Source: G020354785 sp964534745 (GTDB lineage: Bacteria > Bacteroidota > Bacteroidia > Bacteroidales > UBA10428). Taken from it: a stretch of DNA of 64,000 nt. The first letter of the stretch is position 1, and every line of letters begins with the position of its first letter. Position numbers and translations under genes: made by a program. The stretch is taken from assembly GCA_964534745.1 (NCBI GenBank), contig CAZHQW010000004.1:27100-91099 (forward strand). Reading direction: 5' to 3'. Below are positions 43,091 to 51,891 of the stretch, piece after piece. The notes below the pieces were generated by a model. That model was not told the origin of the DNA. It was given only the letters and a program-made list of their open reading frames with translations, and did no database searches.

Positions 43091-46000
43091 TAAAACTCAA
43101 ATTCTTTGTAATACTCACCTGACCTTGGTGCAACCTGTGAGTCAAAATACTGGCCCGTAATGGGTTTCCCGTCAACCGAGTATTCTTTTCCGCCCCAGTT
43201 TGTAAAGTGGACCATACGAAATTCGTGTGCCATGCCCTGCCTTATCACAACATATCTTTTTATCACTTGAAATTTCTCCGTATACGTCTCGAGGGTAATT
43301 CCTTCAGGGTATCTTGTCTTAAGCTCAGCCAGGTAATTATCCCTTTCATTATCATCTTTAAAATTCAATTCGGCAAGTTTGGGTTTTGAAGTTGTCCCTG
43401 CCGATGTTTGGGCATGTGCCTGGGACTGGTAGGATTTGTCTGATTTTGCCTCTTTGGCCAGCAATTCCAGTATCTCGTCAATGCGGGCTATTTTCTGCTT
43501 CGGATAGAGCTCATTTGGCTTGACATTAAGTGCCTTTTCATATGATGTTTTCGCATTTCTGTAATCTGCTGCATCAAAAGCCCTGTCCGCTTGAGCTATA
43601 AAGGACTGGTACTCCCTGTCCCTTGCAAGCTCCGCCTGCCTCATACTTTCCTGCTGTGCCATGATATCGTCTATCCTGGAAATCTGTTCTTTCGCATACG
43701 TGGCGTCGGGTTTATAATTCAAAGCCGCCGTATAGGCTGACCTGGCCTCTGTATATTTTTTCTGTGCAAACAGGTTATCTGCCTGGCCCACAGAACTGTT
43801 ATATGCATCTTCTCTTGCTTTGGCGTCGGACCTGGCCTTCAGCTGAGCCTGAAGTATCCTGTCTATTTCCCCTATCCTTTGCTTAGGGTAGATCTCGTCA
43901 GGCATAATTAACAGGGCATTATTATATTCGGCTTTTGCCTTTTCGTATTCCTCCAGCCTGAAAAATCCGTCAGCCCTGCTTATGGCCATGTTATAATTAT
44001 TTTCTTTCGCCTTCCTGTCAGCAAGGGCCTGCTCCTGCTCTTTAATTATCCTGTCTATCTCTGCGATCTGCTGCTTAGGATACAGTTCTTCAGGATATAT
44101 CTGCAATGCCCTGTTATATTCAAGCCTGGCATTGGCATAATCCTTTGAACTTTTCAATCCGTCAGCCCTTGCAATAGATTCATCATACTGCTTCTTTTTG
44201 GCCTGCTCCGCTGCTGCCTTTTGTTCGGCTTCAGACAAAAGGCTGTTTATTTCAGTTATCCTGTTCCTGGCAAAGAGGTCGTCGGGTTTATAGGCAAGGG
44301 CTTTCTCATATTCACCCTTTGCCAGGGCATACTGGTTGCTGGCAAAAAACCTGTTTCCTGAAATGATGGAACTTTTATAGCCTGCCTCAGCCTCCCTTTC
44401 CTTTTCTGCCTTCTGTATTGCCATTAGCCTGTCTATCTCCTTTATTTGTGCCCTCGGGTATTGTTCGGCCGCATTTATGTTAACTGCATCCTGGTAAGCT
44501 GCCCTGGCAGCATCAAATTCTTTCATCTGGAAGAGTCCGTCTGCCTTTGCTATGGCCGCCCTGTATTGCTCGTTCTTTGCTTTGTCCGCTTCAAGCTGCT
44601 GCCTCTGTATTTCGGCCAGCCTGTCAATTTCAGACAGCCTGTTTTTAACATAGTAATCATCAGGCTTATATGAAAGTGCCTTGTTAAACTCCTGCCTTGC
44701 CAGGTCATACTGTTTTAAGTTCATATAATTCTCCGCTGCCGCAACTGCCTCGCTATAGCCCTTGTTTATTGCCTGCTGCTTGCTTGCCTGTTCTGCAGCA
44801 ATAAGGCTGTTGATCTTTTCTATTCTCTGCTTCGGGTAAACCTCCTCCGGCTTTATATTCAGGGCCCTGTTATATGCTGTCTTTGCAGCATCGTACTCCC
44901 TGAGGTTATAAAAATTATCTCCTTCGGCCAGTGCAGCCTGGTACTCCTTGTTCAGGGCATCTCTCTTGGCCTGTATCTGGGCATCCTGCCTTTCTTTTAT
45001 AAGGTTGTCTATCTCTGCGATTTTCTGCCTCGGGTATAATGCCTGCGGACTGACAACCAGGGCATTCTGGTATGCTGCCTTTGCCGCTTCATAGTTCTTT
45101 TCCTGCAATAACCTGTCGGCCTGGCCCACCTTGCTGTTATAGTCCCTTGCCTGCTCCTGCTGCTGCGTTTCTTGCTGTGCTTTCTGGGATACCAGTACGT
45201 CAATCTCCCTTATTTTGTTTTCCGGATAATAGTTGTCCGGTTTTATCTCCTGGGCCTCGGTATACAGCTGCTTTGCCAGCGCATAATTCTTTTCTGCCAT
45301 GGCTGTGTTACCTCTTATTATCAGGTTGTTATACCTGGTATCTGTTTCACTTTTGGCTTGCTGCTGTGCCTCCTGCTTTGCGACCTGTGATTCAATCTCG
45401 TTTATTTTCTCCTTTGCATATGTTTCCTGGGGCTTAAGCATCATTGCCCCCTTATATTTCAGGAGGGCCTCATCGTACCTGCCCTGGGCAGTCAGAGCAT
45501 CAGCCTCGCTTATGGTATTATTATATAAATTATCTATATTCTTATCCTTATTAATCATATCAGCTATCTTGCCGATCTGTTCTTCAGGATACTCCTCATT
45601 GGGGTATATCTCCTGTGCCTGTTCGTATTTACTTTTTGCCTCTTCATACTTTTTCTGCTCCAGCAGCTTGTCTGCCTCATCAAGTGTACTGTTGTACTTG
45701 TCTATTATGCACTGGTCAACATCCATATAAAGATTTTCAAGCCTGGGCTTAACCTTATAGACAAAGGTCTTGTCAGAGTCAAAATCTTTTCTTTTAACAC
45801 TGTACTTAATAACATCCACAGGCTCATCAAGCACCGTATAATTAATCCCCTCGCAATACTTTACCAGTCCCACAGCAAATTCCCTCACCCATATGCCTGT
45901 CTCTTCGTCAGGTATCTTTGTTATAAACCTGATCCTTTTAGATACATATCCTTTTTTCGATACCTCAACGATATAATCTTTATTCATTTCAAGCTTAAAT

Positions 46001-46224
46001 GAAAATTGTCCGCCGGAACCTGTTTTCACTGAATTAATCTCTTTATTGTCTTCATAAAGGGTAACAATAGCGTTTGAAACAGGTTTCATATCCAGTTCGG
46101 CGGTCCCGTTTATCTGAAGATACCTTTCAGGACTCTGTGCATATGTATTGCCAGCCACGAACAGGTTGAGATAGAAAACTGACGCAATAATAATGCCCGT
46201 GTTCTTTATTTTATATAAGCTCAT
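43090..46224 (-). CDS. Secreted 12-repeat TPR protein with carboxypeptidase-regulatory-like domain
   Basis: A 1044-residue protein: signal peptide (about 1-29), a carboxypeptidase regulatory-like beta domain (about 35-105, with SNAIVTLYEDNKEINSV), a linker (about 105-170), twelve tandem helical repeats of about 60-66 residues (about 172-920) and a small C-terminal domain (about 950-1044). Each repeat follows Y-N-x-x-I-x-x-A-D-x-L-F then Y-x-x-A-x-x-x-Y-x-x-A-L then K-P-x-E-x-Y-P-K-x-x-I-x-E-I-D, and the helices between repeats are rich in Gln/Ala/Lys. It has no T9SS domain and is probably periplasmic. Translation is coupled to the ABC binding protein. A scaffold or spacer role is likely. Confidence 0.82.
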   Translation of the reverse strand: MSLYKIKNTGIIIASVFYLNLFVAGNTYAQSPERYLQINGTAELDMKPVSNAIVTLYEDNKEINSVKTGSGGQFSFKLEMNKDYIVEVSKKGYVSKRIRFITKIPDEETGIWVREFAVGLVKYCEGINYTVLDEPVDVIKYSVKRKDFDSDKTFVYKVKPRLENLYMDVDQCIIDKYNSTLDEADKLLEQKKYEEAKSKYEQAQEIYPNEEYPEEQIGKIADMINKDKNIDNLYNNTISEADALTAQGRYDEALLKYKGAMMLKPQETYAKEKINEIESQVAKQEAQQQAKSETDTRYNNLIIRGNTAMAEKNYALAKQLYTEAQEIKPDNYYPENKIREIDVLVSQKAQQETQQQEQARDYNSKVGQADRLLQEKNYEAAKAAYQNALVVSPQALYPRQKIAEIDNLIKERQDAQIQAKRDALNKEYQAALAEGDNFYNLREYDAAKTAYNRALNIKPEEVYPKQRIEKINSLIAAEQASKQQAINKGYSEAVAAAENYMNLKQYDLARQEFNKALSYKPDDYYVKNRLSEIDRLAEIQRQQLEADKAKNEQYRAAIAKADGLFQMKEFDAARAAYQDAVNINAAEQYPRAQIKEIDRLMAIQKAEKEREAEAGYKSSIISGNRFFASNQYALAKGEYEKALAYKPDDLFARNRITEINSLLSEAEQKAAAEQAKKKQYDESIARADGLKSSKDYANARLEYNRALQIYPEELYPKQQIAEIDRIIKEQEQALADRKAKENNYNMAISRADGFFRLEEYEKAKAEYNNALLIMPDEIYPKQRIGEIDRILQAQLKARSDAKAREDAYNSSVGQADNLFAQKKYTEARSAYTAALNYKPDATYAKEQISRIDDIMAQQESMRQAELARDREYQSFIAQADRAFDAADYRNAKTSYEKALNVKPNELYPKQKIARIDEILELLAKEAKSDKSYQSQAHAQTSAGTTSKPKLAELNFKDDNERDNYLAELKTRYPEGITLETYTEKFQVIKRYVVIRQGMAHEFRMVHFTNWGGKEYSVDGKPITGQYFDSQVAPRSGEYYKEFEF
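43470..45700 (-). repeat. Tandem repeat array encoding the TPR region, period about 190 bp
   Basis: Twelve diverged units of about 60-66 codons in the gene at 43090-46224. At protein level they share the Y..A and YP.. I.EID positions; at DNA level they differ enough that no long identical block was found by eye. They look like an old, selected protein repeat and not a recent tandem duplication. Confidence 0.7.
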
Positions 46225-46299
46225 AGTTTAATTATTTTCTTCTAACTAATTTACGTAATTTCATTGTCTTATAATAGAAAATTTATATCCAAGTTAATA

Positions 46300-48477
46300 C
46301 TATCTTATCAACGGCACCTTTTCCGAATTAACAAAGCGCTTGTATAGCACCTGAACAAGATAGATACCATTCTTAAGATTGCGTATATCGTGCCTGATTA
46401 TTTTATCAGCATACTTGTATGATTTAATATCAACCAGCTGTCCGCTTAATGAATAAATATTGACAATTACCTCCTCTTCAGGCCATTCATATAATTCTAT
46501 TCTAACGATATTTTCTGATACCACCGGTATAATCTTAATATCACCTGCTGACAGCGTAGTATCATATTTATTTGGTGCATCAATCGAGTCAAATATCAGG
46601 GGCCGTATATCAAATGATTCCGATACGGTACCCGAAGTATAGACATACAAAGAGGTCCATTGATTATCCGCAAATATGAAGCTGGGACCGTTTTCTTTGC
46701 TTTCACTCATGTAAAGTGCAAAAGTGTCATAGGGACTGTCGTAGCTGAGCCGGTATCCGGCATAGAAGCTGTTATAGATCCCGGCCACCGAATCAAATTC
46801 AATAAAATTCAGTTCATCCGCTACCAAATCAACCATAAGCACTTCTTTTTCAGCAATTATCCGGTTAGGTTCATCTGTACCGTTCCATACTAATATGCCG
46901 ATACTTGAATTCGCGTCTGAATATTGCAGTTTTGCCACATTCAGGAACACGCCGAACAGGTACTTTTCTCCCGTAATGTTAAACTTCTCCGCAAAAAGCT
47001 CTATTGAATCGGAGCTATGTCCTGACAAATATCCCCAGTCCGTCTCACCTTTTATAAGTACCGGCAATTCACCCGACTTAAGATTGGATATTGTGTCTCC
47101 GCTTTGCCATAATGATTCATAGGGATCATATCCCTCAATATCCACTGCGCCGGTATTGGATGGGTCAAGCCAGAACTTCAGCTGCCTGTTATTTCCCGGG
47201 TAGTCATCCCATGAATTATAAATTTTCTGGTAATAATCATTAATCGATAATTCACAATTGGCATCGCCTCCTGTAAGTGTTCCTATAAGTCTCCCATTAT
47301 GATTAAACAGGGGGGCTCCTGATGATCCTTTTTCGGTGGTCCCTTCTTCCCAGTCAGCTATAAGCCAGTGAGTATAAAGATCATACCCCTCACCATAATC
47401 ACCTGTTGTCGCCTGGTCATCATCTATGGCTATCTTTTTAACATCTCCTTTAGGATGATGGATGGAGTATGAGTTTTCAGGAGGCACATCCGAATTATTC
47501 CATCCTGCATAATAAGGCCTGTAGTTGAAGGGCGGCTCTGCCGACAGCTCGACCAGCGAAAAATCAAGATTATTGTCAGTTGTTGCCAGAAGGCTGCTCC
47601 CTGATACTGACTTTAGTGCATTTCCATCAGGTCCGTTACAATAGGGACTTTCATATCCGAAATAAAATATGGCGGTGCCTGCCACGTAGTCAGTGCTCAG
47701 GCAGTGCTGTGCCGTAAGGACAAGCGGGCGCCCGTTACTGCTGCTATTGTTAACCAGCGTTCCTGTGCATCTTTCATTTCCAAGGTAAATAATGCGCACC
47801 ACAGAATATTTGTTCTTCTGTATTTGTGCGTTTTCAACACAATTAATATCTATATTGCACAATCCCGAGGTGCCGTACCATTCATCTTTAAGCCTTGTAT
47901 CCGGTGTTATTTCTTTATATCCTATCCCTATACGCCCGATTTTCAGGTGACCCGGATTATCAACAAATGAAGGCACCTGCATCTCGATGTACACAATATC
48001 GCCCGGCACAGGTGTTGTTGCCAGTATGCCTCCCGGCTTGTTATTCCTGCTTGTAAGCGCACCAACAACATACTGCTGGCTGCTGTCGTAAATAAAGACC
48101 TTAACTCCGCCTGCAAGTTTATATTCACTGAATATTATATTTATAGAATGCGCCACTTTGGAATAAATTCCCAGCCTCCACAGTTTTATACCATTGCCAA
48201 GGGTATCCCATACCCCGTGGCTCCTGTAATCATAGTCCGTTTCAATAACATGCGCAAATTCATCCGGTTTTAACCTTGAAGGTTTGCCCTCAATACCCTG
48301 TTCTTCCTTTCCATGTAAATTCTGCGATGTGAGATCAATAACCGGAATATCTTTATATCCCGGGTATATTAATTTATGAGGTTTTCCGTGATATTGAATT
48401 TGGGCATTAAGACAGGTGACAAATAAAAGCAGCAAAAAGTTAAAACAAAATCTGTACATCAGTTTGTCAATAATCAT
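46300..48477 (-). CDS. Lysyl-endopeptidase-like serine protease with T9SS sorting domain
   Basis: A 725-residue exported protease: signal peptide (MIIDKLMYRFCFNFLLLLFV then TCLNAQ), a beta-rich N-terminal propeptide (about 30-185), a trypsin-like S1 domain (about 190-430) and a C-terminal region ending in a Por domain (about 645-725, IVNIYSLSGQLV). The triad is visible: His in LTAQHC, Asp in NNLDFSLVEL and Ser in EKGSSGAPL. The pairing of cysteines resembles Achromobacter-type lysyl endopeptidase; specificity for Lys is not shown. I use ATG 48477, after the exact -7 box at 48500-48507; the frame extended to 48588 would overlap the next gene. Confidence 0.83.
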   Translation of the reverse strand: MIIDKLMYRFCFNFLLLLFVTCLNAQIQYHGKPHKLIYPGYKDIPVIDLTSQNLHGKEEQGIEGKPSRLKPDEFAHVIETDYDYRSHGVWDTLGNGIKLWRLGIYSKVAHSINIIFSEYKLAGGVKVFIYDSSQQYVVGALTSRNNKPGGILATTPVPGDIVYIEMQVPSFVDNPGHLKIGRIGIGYKEITPDTRLKDEWYGTSGLCNIDINCVENAQIQKNKYSVVRIIYLGNERCTGTLVNNSSSNGRPLVLTAQHCLSTDYVAGTAIFYFGYESPYCNGPDGNALKSVSGSSLLATTDNNLDFSLVELSAEPPFNYRPYYAGWNNSDVPPENSYSIHHPKGDVKKIAIDDDQATTGDYGEGYDLYTHWLIADWEEGTTEKGSSGAPLFNHNGRLIGTLTGGDANCELSINDYYQKIYNSWDDYPGNNRQLKFWLDPSNTGAVDIEGYDPYESLWQSGDTISNLKSGELPVLIKGETDWGYLSGHSSDSIELFAEKFNITGEKYLFGVFLNVAKLQYSDANSSIGILVWNGTDEPNRIIAEKEVLMVDLVADELNFIEFDSVAGIYNSFYAGYRLSYDSPYDTFALYMSESKENGPSFIFADNQWTSLYVYTSGTVSESFDIRPLIFDSIDAPNKYDTTLSAGDIKIIPVVSENIVRIELYEWPEEEVIVNIYSLSGQLVDIKSYKYADKIIRHDIRNLKNGIYLVQVLYKRFVNSEKVPLIR

Positions 48478-48499
48478 GTAATTTCTTATCCTGTGTAAG

Positions 48500-48507
48500 C
48501 AAAGATA
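48500..48507 (-). promoter_or_regulatory. -7 box of the T9SS protease gene
   Basis: The minus strand reads TATCTTTG, an exact TAnnTTTG, 22 bp before ATG 48477. It supports that start over the longer frame beginning at 48588. Confidence 0.5.
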
Positions 48508-48545
48508 AATCTTTATATCAGTTTTACCAGAAGATTTTATTACCG

Positions 48546-49628
48546 TTACATAAACAGGCCTGCATATTTTTCCGACACCGCTTTCCATCTGTATTTTTTA
48601 ATTGCCGCCTCTTTCAGACTTTTCCCTTTTTCTTCCAGTTGCCGGACAGTCATGTTGTTAAGGAGGAGCACCAGGTCATCCTTGCTTTTAAAATAGAACG
48701 CCCGATTCATTGTTGTCACCCTGTTAAAAACGGCATCGTATGCTATTACAGGCCTTCCGGCATACATAGCTTCAACGAGAGATGGATTGGTGCCGCCCGC
48801 GCTGTATCCGTGTATATATATCTCACATCCTGCACGAAGCGTATTAATTGTATCCGGATCATAAACAGGATCATACATTAGTATATTTTTATAGCACGCG
48901 AATTTTTTACGCAGACTTCTTCCGTATCCGCTGTTTTTCCAGTTACCGACAATAACAACATTCCTGGATAGTATTTCCGAAAATGCGCTCAATATTACAT
49001 GTATATTATTCTCAGGCTCAATCCTCGAAACGGCCAGGGCATATTTTGTTGAGTCAGCGATATACCTTTTTATTATATCGTCTGCGGCTGGCAGCACAAT
49101 AGCATGCTCTCCCCCGTATTCAATTAACCTCGGTTCTATATTATATTTATTTATGATATATGACCTGATGGCCTCGTTATCGGCAACTATCTCATCTGAG
49201 TATTTTATTGCCAGTGCTTCAGATAACTTAAGAAAAAGCTTCACAAGGGGATTCCATTTTGTCCTCTTCCACTCCAGTCCGTCAATATGGGCTATAATTT
49301 TCCCGGATGACAATAATTTTACAAGGGGCAGGAAAAGGCAGCCCGACACTCCGAGGATCAATAAAACATCAACTTTTCGTGCGGCATGAATAAGAGCCAT
49401 CAAATCATAAATGATGCTTTGCGGTCCGTTAGGATTAACTGGAAGGTATATAAGTCTGGCATTGTATCGGTGAGCTGACCGTTCCCTTTTATTATACAGT
49501 CTCCTGCTGCAGTAAACAACAAATCTGAATTCCTTTTGCAAAGCGGTAACAAGATTCTGGACCAGTGTTTCAAATCCTCCGTAGCGTGGCGGTATGCCTG
49601 CCGAGCCTATGATGGCAACCTTTTTCAA
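48546..49628 (-). CDS. Glycosyltransferase, DUF1972/GT4-like
   Basis: A 360-residue GT-B fold enzyme. The N-terminal half carries the DUF1972 pattern MKKVAIIGSAGIPPRYGGFE, and the C-terminal half the GT4 donor-site motif GTNPSLVEAMYAGRPVIAYD. Such enzymes add rhamnose, fucose or other sugars during polysaccharide synthesis; the sugar is not known. It stands apart from other glycan genes in the window. Its stop lies 69 bp from the start of the following protease gene. Confidence 0.9.
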   Translation of the reverse strand: MKKVAIIGSAGIPPRYGGFETLVQNLVTALQKEFRFVVYCSRRLYNKRERSAHRYNARLIYLPVNPNGPQSIIYDLMALIHAARKVDVLLILGVSGCLFLPLVKLLSSGKIIAHIDGLEWKRTKWNPLVKLFLKLSEALAIKYSDEIVADNEAIRSYIINKYNIEPRLIEYGGEHAIVLPAADDIIKRYIADSTKYALAVSRIEPENNIHVILSAFSEILSRNVVIVGNWKNSGYGRSLRKKFACYKNILMYDPVYDPDTINTLRAGCEIYIHGYSAGGTNPSLVEAMYAGRPVIAYDAVFNRVTTMNRAFYFKSKDDLVLLLNNMTVRQLEEKGKSLKEAAIKKYRWKAVSEKYAGLFM

Positions 49629-49752
49629 AATAGTGCAATATTTTTTTCAGAATTTAGAAACAATAAATTTACTGTTTTATTGCCAGACTATTAAACAATA
49701 TAAACTGATCCATATTATTATAAAGGCGACATGAATTTAATATTTCAATTTG

Positions 49753-49760
49753 TATATTTG
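49753..49760 (+). promoter_or_regulatory. -7 box of the GroES-like gene
   Basis: TATATTTG is an exact TAnnTTTG, ending 16 bp before ATG 49777. It overlaps the TTG at 49750 that would give a longer frame, which supports the ATG start. Confidence 0.55.
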
Positions 49761-49776
49761 TACGTGTTACAAATTA

Positions 49777-50166
49777 ATGGATATGACTCTTGAAATAGGC
49801 GAGCAAAACCTTGACAAGTTCATCCTCATAGGAGACAGGATCCTAATAAAGCCCAAGTCACCGCAGGACCGGACCAAAACGGGGCTGTATCTGCCGCCGG
49901 GAGTGCAGGAGAATGAAAAGATATACAGCGGCTTTGTGCTCAAGGTCGGACCGGGCTATCCTATACCTGCCATAAATGAAATTGATGAGCCATGGAAGAA
50001 TAAAAGCGATGAGGTAAAATATGTCCCGTTGCAGCCTAAAGAAGGTGATCTGGCAATTTATCTCCAAAAAAGCGGCTGGGAGATTGAATTCAATAAGGAA
50101 AAGTATGTTGTTGTTCCCCATTCTGCAATACTGATGTTAATAAGAGATGAAGAATTATTCAAATAA
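49777..50166 (+). CDS. GroES-like (Cpn10) co-chaperonin family protein
   Basis: A 129-residue protein with a Cpn10-type beta-barrel. It opens with DKFILIGDRILIKPKSPQDR, then TKTGLYLPPG, GFVLKVGPGYPIP, and ends with KYVVVPHSAILMLI. It is longer than GroES (about 95 residues) because of an insert between the barrel strands (EIDEPWKNKSDEVKYVPLQP, then KEGDL). It has no groEL beside it, and is a second type seen in Bacteroidota, distinct from the groES of the groESL operon. It may assist another partner. The stop lies 10 bp before the next gene's ATG. Confidence 0.85.
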   Translation: MDMTLEIGEQNLDKFILIGDRILIKPKSPQDRTKTGLYLPPGVQENEKIYSGFVLKVGPGYPIPAINEIDEPWKNKSDEVKYVPLQPKEGDLAIYLQKSGWEIEFNKEKYVVVPHSAILMLIRDEELFK

Positions 50167-50176
50167 TTTTAAGTAT

Positions 50177-50923
50177 ATGAAAAAGTTCCTGTTTTTAATT
50201 ATCCCCATGTTTATTTTTTTAGCCTGCAAGACTGAGAATGATGAAGACCTTAATCCCGAATACTCCGGAGACAGCACTACTGTGGGTGATATTATTGCGT
50301 ACTATATGCTTGATGGCAACGCCCTTGATTCAAGTAACAATGGCATTGACGGCATACTTTACGGCAATCCGCTTATTACGGAGGACAGGTTTGGCAATCC
50401 TGGCGCTGCACTTTATTTTAACGGCAGTGATGATTATATGCTTGCTGAGGTTGGAAGCCATGATCCGATAGCAGTGTCATTATGGTTTGCCCATAAGAAC
50501 AATGAAATGGGCAAAGCTTACGTGATCTTTGATTACGGTGACAATGCTTTCCGCGGAGAAGTTGATATGACATCAGGGGCTACAAAAACATTCGGTTATT
50601 ATAATGACACTGCCGTAATTGAAATGTACAGTCCGAAAATGATTTGGGATAATGATATAATCTGGCACCACCTTTATATTGATTCAGGAAGTGATACGAC
50701 AAATCCCCGGTTATACATAGACGGGATGCTTGAGGGCATGCTTGATGAAAGGCAGGTTTTAAATATTGTATCTGATCTGATATATTTCGGACGATCATTT
50801 GCAGGCGATTATACCAGTGCCACTTATTTTGACGGTAAGTTTGACGATATAAGAATCTATAAACGTGTTCTCAGAGAGGAGGAAATCCTTTCTTTGTTTG
50901 ACAATTATAGTGCGGGGTATTGA
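50177..50923 (+). CDS. LamG-domain lipoprotein
   Basis: A 248-residue lipoprotein: MKKFLFLIIPMFIFLACK shows a lipobox (FLAC). After a short polar spacer comes one LamG/concanavalin-A-like jelly-roll domain (about 40-245), with NALDSSNNGIDG, ALYFNGSDDYM, and the closing strands DGKFDDIRIYKRVL. Such domains bind carbohydrate or protein; the ligand is not known. I take ATG 50177 because the frame from 50147 overlaps the previous gene and puts extra polar residues before the signal. Confidence 0.85.
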   Translation: MKKFLFLIIPMFIFLACKTENDEDLNPEYSGDSTTVGDIIAYYMLDGNALDSSNNGIDGILYGNPLITEDRFGNPGAALYFNGSDDYMLAEVGSHDPIAVSLWFAHKNNEMGKAYVIFDYGDNAFRGEVDMTSGATKTFGYYNDTAVIEMYSPKMIWDNDIIWHHLYIDSGSDTTNPRLYIDGMLEGMLDERQVLNIVSDLIYFGRSFAGDYTSATYFDGKFDDIRIYKRVLREEEILSLFDNYSAGY

Positions 50924-51016
50924 ATCACTAAAAATAGCAGCGGATAATAAAGAGAACTTGCACCTGTTAAAAAAGCAGTAACCATGAAAAAATATTAATC
51001 ACTTAAAACTGAAATT

Positions 51017-51781
51017 ATGATACGATATGCTTTGCTTTTTATTATTGTGCTTCCTGCCGGTATATTCTTTATGTCATGTTCAAACAGACAGAAGGAAGCT
51101 TTCAGGGAGGTGGAAACCAAGGTTCACTCTGCAGTTGTACCTGACATCCAGACAGCGGAATGGGCTGTGGAATGGTGGATGCCTCGCCACGATTCTATTA
51201 ACAAGCGACTGAAAGAAGGAAACGTTGATCTCCTTTTTATCGGTAATTCAATAACACACGGATGGGAAAATATAGGGATAGAATACTGGAACAAGTATTA
51301 CGAGCCGCGTAATGCCGTAAATATGGGATTCGGGGGAGACAGAACACAGCATGTACTCTGGAGGCTTGAGCACTCAGACTTTACAAATATATCACCCAAA
51401 CTTGCGGTACTCATGGTTGGCACCAACAACTCCAATGGCGATGATAATACGGCTGAAGAAATTGCCGACGGGATAATAAAGATCTGCAAGATGCTGCGCA
51501 CCGAGCTTCCTTCAACAAAAATACTCCTTCTTGCGATCTTCCCTAGGGATTCCATACCAACAGCACAGCGCCAGAAGAATGCCACTGCCAGCAAGCTGGC
51601 ATCAGTAATTGCTGACAACAGAACAATATATTATCTCGATATAAACAGCCATTTTCTGACAAAAGACAGTATTCTGACAAGGGATATAATGTACGATTAC
51701 CTGCATCCTACTGAGAAAGGTTACCGCATCTGGGCAGAAGCAATGGAACCAAAAATTACAAAGCTTATGAAAAAGATGTAA
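51017..51781 (+). CDS. SGNH/GDSL-hydrolase lipoprotein
   Basis: A 254-residue lipoprotein (MIRYALLFIIVLPAGIFFMS then Cys). The SGNH blocks are clear: Ser in LLFIGNSITHGW, Gly in MGFGGDRTQHVLW, Asn in VLMVGTNNSN, and the Asp-His pair in DYLHPTEKGY. Similar to platelet-activating-factor acetylhydrolase IB-type proteins often found in polysaccharide-use loci, so removal of acetyl groups from glycans is plausible but not shown. It lies alone between the LamG gene and the hybrid kinase. Confidence 0.92.
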   Translation: MIRYALLFIIVLPAGIFFMSCSNRQKEAFREVETKVHSAVVPDIQTAEWAVEWWMPRHDSINKRLKEGNVDLLFIGNSITHGWENIGIEYWNKYYEPRNAVNMGFGGDRTQHVLWRLEHSDFTNISPKLAVLMVGTNNSNGDDNTAEEIADGIIKICKMLRTELPSTKILLLAIFPRDSIPTAQRQKNATASKLASVIADNRTIYYLDINSHFLTKDSILTRDIMYDYLHPTEKGYRIWAEAMEPKITKLMKKM

Positions 51782-51891
51782 AATAGCATAATATTTACTA
51801 AATTAGTAATACTGAAAAGGCTTCGTTTAAGTGATTGCTTTCCGATACGATAACCCTGTCAAATGTATTGAAAAGGAGAGCCATATAGAGA

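Noticed and set aside
43470..45700. Tandem repeat as a CRISPR or satellite array
   Set aside because: Units of about 190 bp are diverged, in frame and fully coding; they follow a protein repeat pattern.
46225..46299. Cobalamin riboswitch before the import operon
   Set aside because: The gap is only 75 bp and AT-rich, with no B12-box-like sequence or long fold.
48478..48588. N-terminal extension of the protease gene into the glycosyltransferase gene
   Set aside because: The extension lacks signal-peptide character and lies across the -7 box at 48500-48507.
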